Positions 1 through 8,057 of a DNA stretch of 64,000 nt are shown here, piece by piece. The stretch lies in NCBI GenBank assembly GCA_965204715.1, contig OZ242009.1, forward strand, positions 434,001 through 498,000, written 5' to 3'. The stretch is from CATOSP01 sp965204715 (GTDB taxonomy: Bacteria; Chloroflexota; Dehalococcoidia; Lucifugimonadales; UBA3495). The translations under genes and the position numbers were made by a program. How positions within the stretch are numbered: position 1 is the first letter of the stretch; every line of letters starts with the position of its first letter. The notes below the pieces were generated by a model, which was not told the origin of the DNA, did no database searches, and saw only the letters and a program-made list of their open reading frames with translations.

Positions 1-95
1 GCCTCGACGGTGACGGATCCCCCATTAGTAAAACTTCTAACTTCAAGGGCAACTGTGAACATGCCCATATCGTTCAATCCCCGTGGAATTCCTGA

Positions 96-560
96 TCATA
101 CCGCCTGGTAAACTCTGGCCTTCCCCTTGACCTCAGTACGCAGCCTCCGTTGACCTTCCAGCAAGCGCACCGCCTCCGCAACCCTGGGCTGGCCGTGGCG
201 GCGGAACTTTCCCGTGATCTTGCTCATGGTCTTCGGGCGTTCGCAGTACTCCCACACCTGCTCCGCCAGCAACTCTTCGATCACGGGAAGGGGTTTGAGC
301 GGGGTGACGATGGTCTGGCCGGGGTTGCCGTCCACCTGCTCGCCCGGCGTGAACTCCAAGCGGCTGGCGTGTCTCTGGAGGAAAGCGCGGAACCGGGTGC
401 GCAGCACGCCGCCGACGCCAGTCGAACCGTAGCCATGCACCACGGTCAACTTCACGCCGCTGCCGCCGGGCGAGCGGAGCGCGCCGTTGTAGAAATCAAT
501 AAATGCCTCCACAGCCCCGGACCACGTCCGGCCGTGGAGGTCAAGTTCACAGGAAGCCAC
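96..560 (-). CDS. Smr-domain protein
   Basis: This 154-residue protein opens with a small MutS-related (Smr) domain. The LDLHG motif lies near residues 6-10 and the HGYGSTGVGG loop, the family's HGxGxG signature, near residues 42-51. Stand-alone Smr domains are nucleases or nucleic-acid-binding modules. The last 70 residues are helical and basic and may form a winged helix. The start is a GTG; no better start is seen before the frame runs into the upstream CoA-transferase gene, and no clear ribosome binding site is visible. It follows the CoA-transferase B gene on the same strand by about 50 bp. The family call is good; the biological role is unknown. Confidence 0.8.
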   Translation of the reverse strand: MASCELDLHGRTWSGAVEAFIDFYNGALRSPGGSGVKLTVVHGYGSTGVGGVLRTRFRAFLQRHASRLEFTPGEQVDGNPGQTIVTPLKPLPVIEELLAEQVWEYCERPKTMSKITGKFRRHGQPRVAEAVRLLEGQRRLRTEVKGKARVYQAV

Positions 561-612
561 CCTTGAGCACCGCTGGGGATAGAGTTGGAAGGGGGAAGAC
601 CGGGACCGGAGC

Positions 613-1293
613 CTAGCCCTGGTCCCGGAAGCGGAACTCCCGAAGATCGTCGGGGATGATCAGCTTCGCCTCGGTCAACTCCTGGATCTCCTCTGGATTC
701 CAGCCCGGCGCGTGCTCCCGGAGCACAATACCTTCTGGGGTCATCTCGAACAGGCCCAGATCGGTGACCAGCATCTTCACCACTCCGGGAGCGGTGATGG
801 GCAACCTGCATCGGCTCAGCACCCGGGGCGTGCCGTCCCGTTGAGTGTGCTCCATTGCGATGAACACCCGCTTGGCGCAGGCCGCGAGGTCCATTGCCCC
901 GCCGATGCCCCCACCCTTGCGGGTGGGAATCCGCCAGTTGGCGAAGTCCCCATTCTCGGACACTTCATAGGCGCCCATTACGGTCACGTCCACCATGCCC
1001 CCCCTGATGATTCCGAAGGAGTCGGCGTGGTGTACGATGGACATCAACGGCCCCTGGGTCACGAACTGCCCACCGGCGTTGACCAAGTGCCTGTCCTCAT
1101 TCCCCTCAGTGGCGATGGGGCCATAGCCGATGACGCCATTCTCCGAGTGGGTGATGATGAACTTGTCGGGGTCAACGTAGTTGGAGCAGAGGGTGGGCAT
1201 ACCCACGCCCAAGTTCACGATCCATCCATCCTGGAATTCCATCGCCAGACGGTCGCACATAGACTGCCGGTCCAACTTCTGCTTTTCCGCCAT
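613..1293 (-). CDS. 3-oxoacid CoA-transferase family, subunit B
   Basis: This is the beta subunit of a two-subunit family I CoA-transferase (AtoA/ScoB/GctB type), which moves CoA between carboxylic acids through a glutamyl-CoA intermediate. The SENGVIGYG segment near residues 50-58 carries the expected catalytic glutamate, and the glycine-rich GGGIGGAMDL region follows. About 226 residues is normal for a B subunit. The start at 1293 has a GGAGG ribosome site 6-7 bases upstream; the longer frame to 1335 lacks one. The A subunit lies upstream on the same strand at 1820-2524, separated by an unrelated helical-protein gene. The substrate cannot be read from sequence. Confidence 0.88.
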   Translation of the reverse strand: MAEKQKLDRQSMCDRLAMEFQDGWIVNLGVGMPTLCSNYVDPDKFIITHSENGVIGYGPIATEGNEDRHLVNAGGQFVTQGPLMSIVHHADSFGIIRGGMVDVTVMGAYEVSENGDFANWRIPTRKGGGIGGAMDLAACAKRVFIAMEHTQRDGTPRVLSRCRLPITAPGVVKMLVTDLGLFEMTPEGIVLREHAPGWNPEEIQELTEAKLIIPDDLREFRFRDQG

Positions 1294-1357
1294 CAGATTC
1301 CTCCGGTGTAAATGTTGGTAGCTATGCCCTGACATCGCATAGGAGATCTAGCGAAAT

Positions 1358-1807
1358 TCAGCCCTGCATTGGCAGGGACAGCACCCGCTCCACAAAATCA
1401 TGGACTATCGGACGGTCAAGCTCATATTCGCTCTCATCCATGAAATCGTTGTAGAAGTTACGATGGAACTTATCGGCGATATGGAACCCTAGCCTGATGT
1501 CAGGGTCTCCATATTCCCTGGCCAGCTTCTCTGCGTGAAACCTCAACGCCCTGTGCGAATTGCCGGAAATTCCCCGCTCCTGCCTAGCTGCCATCAGCGC
1601 ATGGGCAGCGGCTCCCCACAGCTTTTCGGAAGCTTGCAGATGGTCTCCGGCGTCAAACTCCCGGTCTGAGGCTTTCAGGAATTCCCGCGCCGTCTGAGCG
1701 TGTTCCTGGGTCAGCAAGCCCATCTCCAACGAAATCTGCGCAAATTTGACCGTAACGGTGTGATAGCCTGTGTGTTGGCGGCCAGTAGCTGGATTGTCCC
1801 CAGTCAC
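1358..1807 (-). CDS. HEPN/PaREP1-like helical protein between the CoA-transferase subunits
   Basis: A protein of up to 149 residues, almost all helical. The core ASEKLWGAAAHALMAA with a following HRALRFHAEKLA segment resembles PaREP1/HEPN-like helical bundles, often found beside nucleotidyltransferases or as stand-alone RNase-like toxins. The reading frame starts with GTG at 1807, but the ATG at 1723 fits the family's usual N-terminus and may be the true start. It sits 12 bp after the A-subunit stop and 64 bp before the B-subunit start, so it is probably co-transcribed. The classical HEPN RxxxxH motif is not obvious. Family assignment is tentative. Confidence 0.55.
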   Translation of the reverse strand: MTGDNPATGRQHTGYHTVTVKFAQISLEMGLLTQEHAQTAREFLKASDREFDAGDHLQASEKLWGAAAHALMAARQERGISGNSHRALRFHAEKLAREYGDPDIRLGFHIADKFHRNFYNDFMDESEYELDRPIVHDFVERVLSLPMQG

Positions 1808-1819
1808 CAGCCACCCGCA

Positions 1820-2524
1820 TCACTCCCAAATTCCGTCCTCGGGAATTTTCACCAGCCGGTTAACGTAAATCCCCGGCACGTGAATCTTGTCCGGGTCCAG
1901 CTCTCCCACCGGCAGAATGGCGTCTTCCACCTCTACAATAGTGGTCTTGGCGGCCATCGCCATGATGGGGTTGAAGTTGCGCTGGGTGAGCCGGAACTGG
2001 AGATTTCCGAAGGTGTCGGCGCGCCAGGCCCGGATCAGGGCGTAGTCTGCGTGCAACGGGTACTCCAGGACGTAGGTGCGCCCGTTCATCTCCCGGTGCT
2101 CCTTGCCCTCGGCCAGTTCCGTGCCGACGCTGGTCGGAGTGTAGAACGCGCCGATCCCGAACGCGGCGGCCCGGATACGCTCGGCCAGCGTCCCCTGGGG
2201 CACAAGCTCGGCGTCGATCTCGTCGTTGTTGTACATGGTCACGAAGGGGGTTGGCCGCGATGGGTGGGTCGCGGCGGTGAAGGCGCAGACCATCTTCTTC
2301 ATCCGGCCAGCCTCCACCAGAATGCCCACGTCAACCTGGTCTCCCATGCCCCCGGCATTGTTGGAAATGCCGGTCATGCCCTTGGCACCCTGCCGGTGCA
2401 GCGCGGCCAGCAGGTTGCGGGGCAGGCCCACTCCACCGAAGCCTGGGACCATGATGGTGACACCGTCTGGAACATCCGCCACCGCTTCATCGAAAGTCTC
2501 GAAAACCTTGTCCTTCATTGCCAT
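1820..2524 (-). CDS. 3-oxoacid CoA-transferase family, subunit A
   Basis: This 234-residue protein is the alpha subunit of a family I CoA-transferase (AtoD/ScoA/GctA type). The CoA-binding loop VPGFGGVGLPRNLL lies near residues 26-39, followed by GISNNAG, both typical of the family. It would pair with the B subunit at 613-1293 to form the active enzyme. It is the first gene of the minus-strand set. The start at 2524 has a GGAG about 8 bases upstream; an in-frame ATG two codons later is equally possible. Substrate is unknown: acetoacetate, glutaconate and other dicarboxylates are all used in this family. Confidence 0.88.
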   Translation of the reverse strand: MAMKDKVFETFDEAVADVPDGVTIMVPGFGGVGLPRNLLAALHRQGAKGMTGISNNAGGMGDQVDVGILVEAGRMKKMVCAFTAATHPSRPTPFVTMYNNDEIDAELVPQGTLAERIRAAAFGIGAFYTPTSVGTELAEGKEHREMNGRTYVLEYPLHADYALIRAWRADTFGNLQFRLTQRNFNPIMAMAAKTTIVEVEDAILPVGELDPDKIHVPGIYVNRLVKIPEDGIWE

Positions 2525-2613
2525 TGGCCAATCTCCACGGTCAATTCTGAGCTTGCGATTATGCGCCTACATACTACCCCAGACTCGCCGACGGTGCCAT
2601 AGTACGGGCCTGC

Positions 2614-2985
2614 TCAACCCTCCTTGGCGCAACCAAATATCCCCCTCCGATTGTCCGCCACCCAGCGGTACACCCTTGGGCCCAGCAACCCGGACCCCGG
2701 CAGCCACAGCAACGGCGCAAAGGGCCACAGCAACGGCACCAGCAAGCTCAGCCTCCGAAAGGCGAAAAAACCCTCCAGCGCCTGCCCGCCTGGAGACACC
2801 AGGTACGCGGAGCGTTGCAGGTCCGGCTCCGCCAGCCCGACCCGCCGCGCATCCTCATCCATCCCGGCGCGAAGCTCCAGCGCCCTGCCCCGGTCCAGCC
2901 GCCCAAGCATCCGCGCCAGCGCAACGCAAAACCGGCACTCCGCGTCGTAGTAGAAGATGTTGGCAGGGTCTTGAACGTTTCCCAT
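2614..2985 (-). CDS. DCC-family (DUF393) thiol-disulfide protein
   Basis: A protein of about 123 residues with the FYYDAECRFC motif near its start, matching the D-x-x-C-x-x-C signature of the DCC/DUF393 family of putative thiol-disulfide oxidoreductases. A hydrophobic, proline-rich stretch (LLVPLLWPFAPLLWLPG) follows in the second half, as usual in the family. The start is taken at 2985, just before the conserved segment; the frame is open to 3027. No convincing ribosome site is seen. It is divergent from the propeller gene at 3239. Exact function is unknown. Confidence 0.72.
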   Translation of the reverse strand: MGNVQDPANIFYYDAECRFCVALARMLGRLDRGRALELRAGMDEDARRVGLAEPDLQRSAYLVSPGGQALEGFFAFRRLSLLVPLLWPFAPLLWLPGSGLLGPRVYRWVADNRRGIFGCAKEG

Positions 2986-3238
2986 GACGATATGCAGGGT
3001 AACCTGACCGTCCGGTATTCCAGACACGCGCTACCATTATAACTGCAACGCTATAACTATAACGCCGGTGGAGCGCTCTCCGCAGGCCGGCCATCCACTT
3101 AGATCGACAACCCGCCTCTTGACAACCCGCCCAAATAAACCAAGAATCCTGTTAACCTACCGCTGCAACGGTAGATACCCAGCCTCGGCTCTGGCCCTCC
3201 GCCGGGTATGGGGCAATCTTCTCGATTGGAGGAACGCG

Positions 3239-4297
3239 ATGGCATCGCAGAACCATCAGACCTACGTCTACATCGGCCTGGCCGGTGAAGGCGACAACAT
3301 CGGCGCAGGCGGCTTGGTGCGCTGGGCCGACGGTGACGAGGAGTGGCACACCATCACCAACGGGCTGCCCGAAAACCCCCAGGTGCGCGCCCTGGCCATC
3401 CATCCCGACAACCCCCAGACCATTTTTGCCGGGACCAACCTGGGCGTCTACCGCAGTGACGACCGGGGCAACCACTGGGAAGCCCTGGAAAAACCCCGCG
3501 CGGACATGGACGTCTGGTCCCTGTCCTTCCACCCCGACGACCCTCAGATAATGTACGCCGGATACGAGCCATGCGCCGTCTACCGCACCGTCAACGGCGG
3601 CGAGTCCTGGCAGAAGATGGACACCAGCGGCGTCGAATACCCTCACATCACCACCTACATGCCGCCCCTGGGCAAGCGGGTCATCGGCATTGCCTCAGAC
3701 CCCTCCGACCCCAACGACATCTACGGGGCCATCGAAGTCGGCGGACTCATCGGCAGCAGGGACGGCGGAGATAGCTGGACATCCCTCATTGACGGCCCAT
3801 TCGTCCGCAACAACACCCTCGACCTCCACGGCGTACAGGTCAGCGCCGCGGCCCCCGGCACTGTCCACATCATCACCCAGATCGCCATGTTCCGCAGCCG
3901 CGACCGGGGCAACCGCTGGGAGCACGTGCAGGTTGAAGAGATGTTCCCCGGCGGCTCCTACTGCCGCGGCCTCCTGGTGGCTCCCCACGACCCCAACACC
4001 ATCTACCTGGCAGCGGGCGCGGGCGGCGGCGGCGCTCCCGCAGGCACCCAGGACGCCGGCGCGCTCTTCAAGAGTACCGACGTCGGGGAGACCTGGGAGA
4101 AGATGGACCTGGGCGAGACGGCCCCCAGCCGCATGTTCGAGACGGCCATCGACCGGGCCGTGCCTTCCAACATGTACTGCTGCACCTACTACGGGCAGGT
4201 CTACGCCAGCAACGACGGCGGCAATAGCTGGAGCAGGCAGCAGGTCCCCGAGGAGATGGACCGCAGCCGCCACGTATACCCCATGGTCTGCGGCTAG
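3239..4297 (+). CDS. BNR/sialidase-like beta-propeller protein
   Basis: A 352-residue protein made of repeated Asp-box (BNR) motifs of the S/D-x-D-x-G-x-x-W type: SDDRGNHWEAL, VNGGESWQKM, RDGGDSWTSL, RDRGNRWEHV, TDVGETWEKM and NDGGNSWSRQ, spaced 40-60 residues apart. This predicts a six- or seven-bladed propeller like sialidases, VPS10 domains and photosystem assembly factor Ycf48. No signal peptide is present, so it may be cytoplasmic. GGAGG lies 7 bases before the ATG at 3239, which fixes this start over the longer frame from 3068. Catalytic sialidase residues are not evident; the ligand is unknown. Confidence 0.82.
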   Translation: MASQNHQTYVYIGLAGEGDNIGAGGLVRWADGDEEWHTITNGLPENPQVRALAIHPDNPQTIFAGTNLGVYRSDDRGNHWEALEKPRADMDVWSLSFHPDDPQIMYAGYEPCAVYRTVNGGESWQKMDTSGVEYPHITTYMPPLGKRVIGIASDPSDPNDIYGAIEVGGLIGSRDGGDSWTSLIDGPFVRNNTLDLHGVQVSAAAPGTVHIITQIAMFRSRDRGNRWEHVQVEEMFPGGSYCRGLLVAPHDPNTIYLAAGAGGGGAPAGTQDAGALFKSTDVGETWEKMDLGETAPSRMFETAIDRAVPSNMYCCTYYGQVYASNDGGNSWSRQQVPEEMDRSRHVYPMVCG

Positions 4298-4399
4298 GCC
4301 CCGTCTACCGCATCAACCCGGCAGAAACCGGCAGTGTCCCGCCCACAGCTACCGCACGGAGCGGGACGCTGCCAAGCCGGTTTCCACCCACCAACCGCC

Positions 4400-4419
4400 A
4401 TTCCCGCGAAAGCGGGAAT
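4400..4419. repeat. dRS3-like palindromic repeat, copy 1
   Basis: The 20-bp palindrome ATTCCCGCGAAAGCGGGAAT fits the pattern ATTCCC-N8-GGGAAT. Related copies occur at 21245-21265 and 47319-47338, all outside genes. Confidence 0.7.
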
Positions 4420-4493
4420 CCAACCATCCTCCAGCGGACTGGTCCCTGATACTGGGAGACTCGCCGCTGGCAACTGAACAACCAAGAGCTTCG

Positions 4494-4547
4494 TCTCAAA
4501 CTCGGTGCGGGGCCGGTACGATCGGCGAGGGTCCGCATTGCATGGAG
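4494..4547 (+). promoter_or_regulatory. Structured leader shared with ppx (copy 1)
   Basis: About 50 bases directly before the start at 4558 match the leader of the Ppx gene at 50952-51003. Both have CTCAA, then TGCGGGGCCGG, then CCGCATTGCA, then a GGAGG ribosome site. TGCGG (4506-4510) and CCGCA (4533-4537) can pair to form a hairpin in both copies. It may be a cis-acting RNA element or simply a copied upstream region. Confidence 0.5.
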
Positions 4548-4557
4548 GAGTCTCAAG

Positions 4558-5172
4558 ATGGCACTGGAAAGGGCCACTTTCGCCGTATCCGAGGACGCCC
4601 TGGAGCTTATGGCTCTGGACAAGCAGGACTTGCCTTCCGAACTCTCCGGCCTGCGCCTGATACGCGAAGGCGCCCTCAGCAACGAGGCAATGGCCGAGCA
4701 TGGCTTCCCCGGCAACACCCCCGAGCGGCTGCGCGGCGCGGGGCGCATATCCGGCTACACCCGCGAGTTCGGCGAGACCTCCAACAACGCGGCCTACGAC
4801 GGTTTCAACTTCGTCGCCGCCACCGTCGCCCACCTGTTCGACAACCCCGACGCCGTATCCTCCTGGATGACCGACATATTCATCAAGGACTTCGAGTCCA
4901 ACGTCGGGGAGAGCCTCAGTTCCGGCCAGCAGCTCATCTCCGTCACTCGCCTGGAACCCCAGGGCTTCTTCGACGAGGCCGTGGCCCTGAGAGTCCTCCA
5001 GGGCGGTCAGGCGGGCCTGATGTCCTCCACCGTCATAGACTTCCGCGTGGGCCGCATCCTCGGCGTGGCCTTCACCGGCACCGTGGGAGACCACGAGCGC
5101 CTGGACCTCACCACCCAACTGGCACTGGCACTGGAAAAGCGCATAGTCCAGGTGGTCCTGGGCGGCGGCTAG
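4558..5172 (+). CDS. Protein of unknown function, partly duplicated downstream
   Basis: A 204-residue soluble protein that I do not recognise. It has no signal peptide or membrane segment. Notable stretches are the N-terminal FAVSEDALELMALDKQDLP and a central FNFVAATVAHLFDNPDAVS. A clear GGAGG precedes the ATG. A second, degenerate copy of its C-terminal third lies at 5697-5979, so this gene has taken part in a local duplication. The neighbour at 5243 has also been partly duplicated. A structured leader shared with the ppx gene precedes it. Codon use matches the chromosome. Function unknown. Confidence 0.7.
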   Translation: MALERATFAVSEDALELMALDKQDLPSELSGLRLIREGALSNEAMAEHGFPGNTPERLRGAGRISGYTREFGETSNNAAYDGFNFVAATVAHLFDNPDAVSSWMTDIFIKDFESNVGESLSSGQQLISVTRLEPQGFFDEAVALRVLQGGQAGLMSSTVIDFRVGRILGVAFTGTVGDHERLDLTTQLALALEKRIVQVVLGGG

Positions 5173-5242
5173 GAACGGCAGCTTCCATGTCGAGGGACAC
5201 GCCGGTAATAGTCCGGCGAAAATCCAGGATGCTATAATTGGG

Positions 5243-5656
5243 ATGGTTGAGAGATACTGGGTCGTTTACTACCTCGTATACGCCGCTTGTGCAGCCTTCT
5301 TCCTGTCGCGGCGATGGGCAATACTGTTCCAGGATGGGACCGACTATATACATATACTGGCTGCCATCTTTGGCGCATCGGCAGGCATAGCCCTTCTGTT
5401 CGCCATAGCCGCGGAGGTAACAGGACGCATGGTGCTGCTAATCCCACAAGCCGTAAAGAAGATTATGGAAAAGGGCCGGGCAGAGGGCCGGATCGAAGGC
5501 CGGGCAGAAGGTCGGACCGAAGGCCGGGCAGAGCAGAGAAACCGCAGAGAGGAAGCCTATAGGCGGTTTGGCGTCGAAGTGGACGGCGTAAAGATGCTCC
5601 CGATGACTCCCGAAGTCGAGGAGTTCCTGAACAATGGCGACGGTTCTAGTGGTTAG
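5243..5656 (+). CDS. Small membrane protein with RAEGR repeat tail
   Basis: A 137-residue protein with two hydrophobic helices (about residues 8-25 and 38-60), then a charged region of repeated EGRAEGR units (about residues 77-97), then a short acidic tail EVEEFLNN. The repeats come from a 12-bp tandem DNA repeat at 5473-5532. A TATAAT box at 5233-5238 lies only 4 bases before the ATG, which suggests a leaderless transcript, though no good -35 is seen. The 3' half reappears as a fragment at 6963-7173. The EGRxEGR pattern is common in tails of Rpn/PD-(D/E)xK transposase-like proteins, but no such domain is present here. Confidence 0.62.
   Translation: MVERYWVVYYLVYAACAAFFLSRRWAILFQDGTDYIHILAAIFGASAGIALLFAIAAEVTGRMVLLIPQAVKKIMEKGRAEGRIEGRAEGRTEGRAEQRNRREEAYRRFGVEVDGVKMLPMTPEVEEFLNNGDGSSG
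5473..5532 (+). repeat. 12-bp tandem repeat inside the membrane protein gene
   Basis: Five imperfect copies of a 12-bp unit close to GGCCGGGCAGAG encode the RAEGRIEGR-type run. Such repeats change copy number by slippage without breaking the frame. Confidence 0.7.
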
Positions 5657-5677
5657 GCGTACCACCGGGTCATAGTT

Positions 5678-5979
5678 GCGGAGGTAACAGGACGCAAAGG
5701 ACTTCGAGTCCAGCGTCGGAGAGAGCCTCAGTTCCGGCCAGCAGCTCATCTCCGTCACCCGCCTGGAACCCCAGGGCTTCTTCGACGAGGCCGTGGCCCT
5801 GAGAGTCCTCCAGGGTGGACAGGCGGGCCTGATGTCCTCCACCGTCATGGACTTCCGCGTGGGCCGCATCCTCGGCGTGGCCTTCATCGGCGCCGTGGGA
5901 GACCACGAGTGCCTGGACCCCACCACCCACCTGGCCCTCGAAAACCTCATAGTCTAGGTGGTCCTGGGCGACGGTTAGG
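5678..5979 (+). pseudogene. Recombinant fragment: copy of the 4558 gene's 3' part
   Basis: The segment starts with the 19-base block GCGGAGGTAACAGGACGCA, which belongs to the membrane gene (5411-5429), and then switches to a copy of the 4558 gene from KDFES onward. The copy keeps the SSGQQLISVTRLEPQGFF region almost unchanged, then ends early with a TAG where the parent reads CAG. It has no start or ribosome site. It is a chimeric, decayed duplicate and occupies the 345-bp gap between genes. Confidence 0.75.
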
Positions 5980-6002
5980 ACACGCCTAAGGAGTCTCGAA
6001 AC

Positions 6003-6557
6003 ATGGCCACGCGGCAAGACCGGGAACATTCCTGGCAAAAGTACATAGACGAAGAATCGCGCAGCGTAGCCGTCATTCGGGACAAGGGAATGTCGGTATG
6101 GTCGCTGGTGCGGTACTTCCGGGTCTACAAGGGAAACAAAGAACGGGTTCTGGCCGGTTATGACGGTGAATTGACCAGAGAGGAACTGGATGCCGCCCTG
6201 GCCTATTATTGGGCCAATCCCGGCGATATAGACCGGAAACTGAAGGAGAGTTCCGAGGACAATGACGGGGCATATGTCCCCGCGGTCAATAATGACATGG
6301 CGTTGCAACAGACCAGGGAACGGCCTTGGATCAAGTATATTGAGGAGGATTCGCCCCGAAACGTGCCGGTCATTAGGCACAAGGGATTCTCAATCTGGTC
6401 GGTAGTGGGTTACTACAAGGTCTGTGGGGGAGACGAAAAGCAAGTCCTGGAAGGCTATGGAGGCTATCTGACCGGCGAGGAACTGAATGCCGCACTAGCC
6501 TACTACTGGGTGGACCCCATCCCGATAGACGAGAAGCTGGAGGAGATTTCCACCTGA
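6003..6557 (+). CDS. Tandem DUF433 antitoxin
   Basis: A 184-residue protein made of two DUF433 units. Both carry a V-I-R-x-K-G-x-S-x-W-S segment (about residues 24-34 and 123-133) and an ELDAALAYYW/ELNAALAYYW segment (about 60-70 and 158-168). DUF433 proteins are small helix-turn-helix antitoxins normally of one unit (70-120 residues), so this is an internal duplication. GGAG precedes the ATG. The stop TGA abuts the ATG of the DUF5615 toxin gene at 6558, as expected of a co-translated toxin-antitoxin pair. It probably neutralises that toxin and represses the operon. Confidence 0.78.
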   Translation: MATRQDREHSWQKYIDEESRSVAVIRDKGMSVWSLVRYFRVYKGNKERVLAGYDGELTREELDAALAYYWANPGDIDRKLKESSEDNDGAYVPAVNNDMALQQTRERPWIKYIEEDSPRNVPVIRHKGFSIWSVVGYYKVCGGDEKQVLEGYGGYLTGEELNAALAYYWVDPIPIDEKLEEIST

Positions 6558-6944
6558 ATGGCGCGTTTCTACCTGGATGAGGACATTCCCCCCGAAGTCA
6601 GTGAAATTCTAGCACATTACAACCATGACGTCGTTCACGCTATGGCAACAGGCAATCAGTCCATCCCCGACCCGGTCCATCTGCTGATAGCGGCGAGGGC
6701 TGGGCGCATCCTGGTTACTTTCAACCGGCGGGACTTCCGGCAAGCCCATCAATTCTGGACAGCCCTACATTCATGGGGAAACTTGGATCAGCCCCACACT
6801 GGTATATTGACCTCCATGGGTCAGATTTCCAATAACGAGTGGGCCAATCTGGTCCACGCTTTCGTGAGCCAAGGCCGGAACCCGAACAATCAAATGTGGG
6901 AGTGGCGACGCCAGCAACAAAGGTGGTTTCGCTTCGGCTGGTAA
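6558..6944 (+). CDS. DUF5615 PIN-like toxin
   Basis: A 128-residue PIN-like RNase of the DUF5615 group. FYLDEDIPPEV near the start supplies the first acidic cluster and ILVTFNRRDF near residues 54-63 the second acidic position, both typical of the family. The gene begins at the base after the antitoxin stop. The C-terminus is longer than usual and rich in Trp, Arg and Gln. DUF5615 proteins pair with DUF433 antitoxins; a second, inverted module lies at 9420-10147. RNase activity is inferred from the family. Confidence 0.78.
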   Translation: MARFYLDEDIPPEVSEILAHYNHDVVHAMATGNQSIPDPVHLLIAARAGRILVTFNRRDFRQAHQFWTALHSWGNLDQPHTGILTSMGQISNNEWANLVHAFVSQGRNPNNQMWEWRRQQQRWFRFGW

Positions 6945-6962
6945 TCCCAGGACTTCCTTTGC

Positions 6963-7173
6963 GCGGAGGTAACAGGACGCATGGCGCTGCTAAGCCCACA
7001 AGCCGTTAAAGAAGATTATGGAAAGGGGCCGCGCAGAAAGCCAGGCGGAGCAGAGAAACCGCAGAGAGGAAGCCTATAGGCGGTCCGGGGTGGAAGTGGA
7101 CGGTGTGCTGATGCTCCCACGCACCCCCGAGGTTGAGGAGTTCCTGAACAAGAACGGCGATTCGGGTGAATAA
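6963..7173 (+). pseudogene. Fragment of the 5243 membrane protein gene
   Basis: This segment repeats the 3' half of the membrane protein gene from the block GCGGAGGTAACAGGACGCA onward. It keeps the QRNRREEAYRR and EVEEFLN coding blocks but has lost most of the 12-bp repeat array and the N-terminal helices, and the frame is broken near AAGCCGTTAAAG. It ends just before the endonuclease gene at 7180. It marks one edge of the local duplication. Confidence 0.72.
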
Positions 7174-7179
7174 GCAGGC

Positions 7180-7965
7180 ATGGACTTACGCCTTGACCCC
7201 GGCCTCGGCAGCCAGTATCGGAACAAAAGCCAAGTCGCCCGCGTTGTCACAGAGGCTTGGGCCGCCGCCAACCTGTACTGCCTCGCCTGTCCTTCCGACC
7301 ACCTGACCATAACCAATCCAAACACTCGTGTCCGCGACTTTTCCTGCCCCGAATGCGGCACGTCCTACCAACTGAAGAGCAAAAACGGTAAGCATGGACG
7401 GGTGGCCGCAAACTCCGCTTACGGCCCCAAGATTGCTGCCATCGACCGGGGGATAGCGCCCCATTATGCCTTCCTCGACTACAACGGGAACAGTTGGACG
7501 GTAACCGGTCTGTTCGTAACTCCTGGGCACTTCATTACCCGCAGCGTGGTTCAAAGCAGAAAACCACTACCCGATACCGCGAGACGCGCAGGTTGGGTCG
7601 GTTCCAACATCCTGCTAAGGGAAATCCCTCAAGACGGCAAAATAACTCTGGTGTCGGAATCCCATGCCCGCAATCCCGAACTTGTGCGCGGGGAATGGAG
7701 CAAGGTCGCTTTCCTGTCATCAGACACCCGCGCATCCGGAGGTTGGGGCGCGGAAGTACTCGCTTGCGTCCGCATCATGGAAGTTGAGACTGGGAAACGC
7801 GATTTTACTCTACAAGCCTTCTATTCCAGATTTACGGAGTCGCTGTCACAGTGGCATCCCGACAACCACAACGTCGAGGCCAAGATTCGCCAGCAGCTTC
7901 AGGTTCTGAGAGACGGCGGTATTCTCCACTTCCACGGTCGCGGTCGCTATCGCATTATTAGATGA
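7180..7965 (+). CDS. DpnI/Dam-replacing-family endonuclease
   Basis: A 261-residue protein matching DpnI and the Dam-replacing protein family, Type IIM enzymes that cut adenine-methylated GATC. It opens with the family-typical DPGLGSQYRNKSQVARV block, followed by a four-cysteine zinc site (CLAC near residue 34 and CPEC near 56) and the catalytic region DFSCPEC...YQLKSK; the usual glutamate of the D...ExK site appears as Gln here, so activity should be tested. The C-terminal 80 residues look like the winged-helix domain that recognises the methylated site. No cognate methyltransferase is adjacent, as expected for a methyl-dependent enzyme. The specificity is inferred from the family. Confidence 0.83.
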   Translation: MDLRLDPGLGSQYRNKSQVARVVTEAWAAANLYCLACPSDHLTITNPNTRVRDFSCPECGTSYQLKSKNGKHGRVAANSAYGPKIAAIDRGIAPHYAFLDYNGNSWTVTGLFVTPGHFITRSVVQSRKPLPDTARRAGWVGSNILLREIPQDGKITLVSESHARNPELVRGEWSKVAFLSSDTRASGGWGAEVLACVRIMEVETGKRDFTLQAFYSRFTESLSQWHPDNHNVEAKIRQQLQVLRDGGILHFHGRGRYRIIR

Positions 7966-8057
7966 CATGAGTTCCAGTCCACCATGCCCCTTGACATACC
8001 GCACCCATTGATCAACGATCCCTCGCATCTCATAAACCGCATGTTCGAGGTGCGCTG

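Noticed and set aside
3690..5237. A 515-codon plus-strand frame
   Set aside because: It overlaps the BNR propeller and the 4558 gene in another frame, is Pro/Arg/Ser-rich and has no domain.
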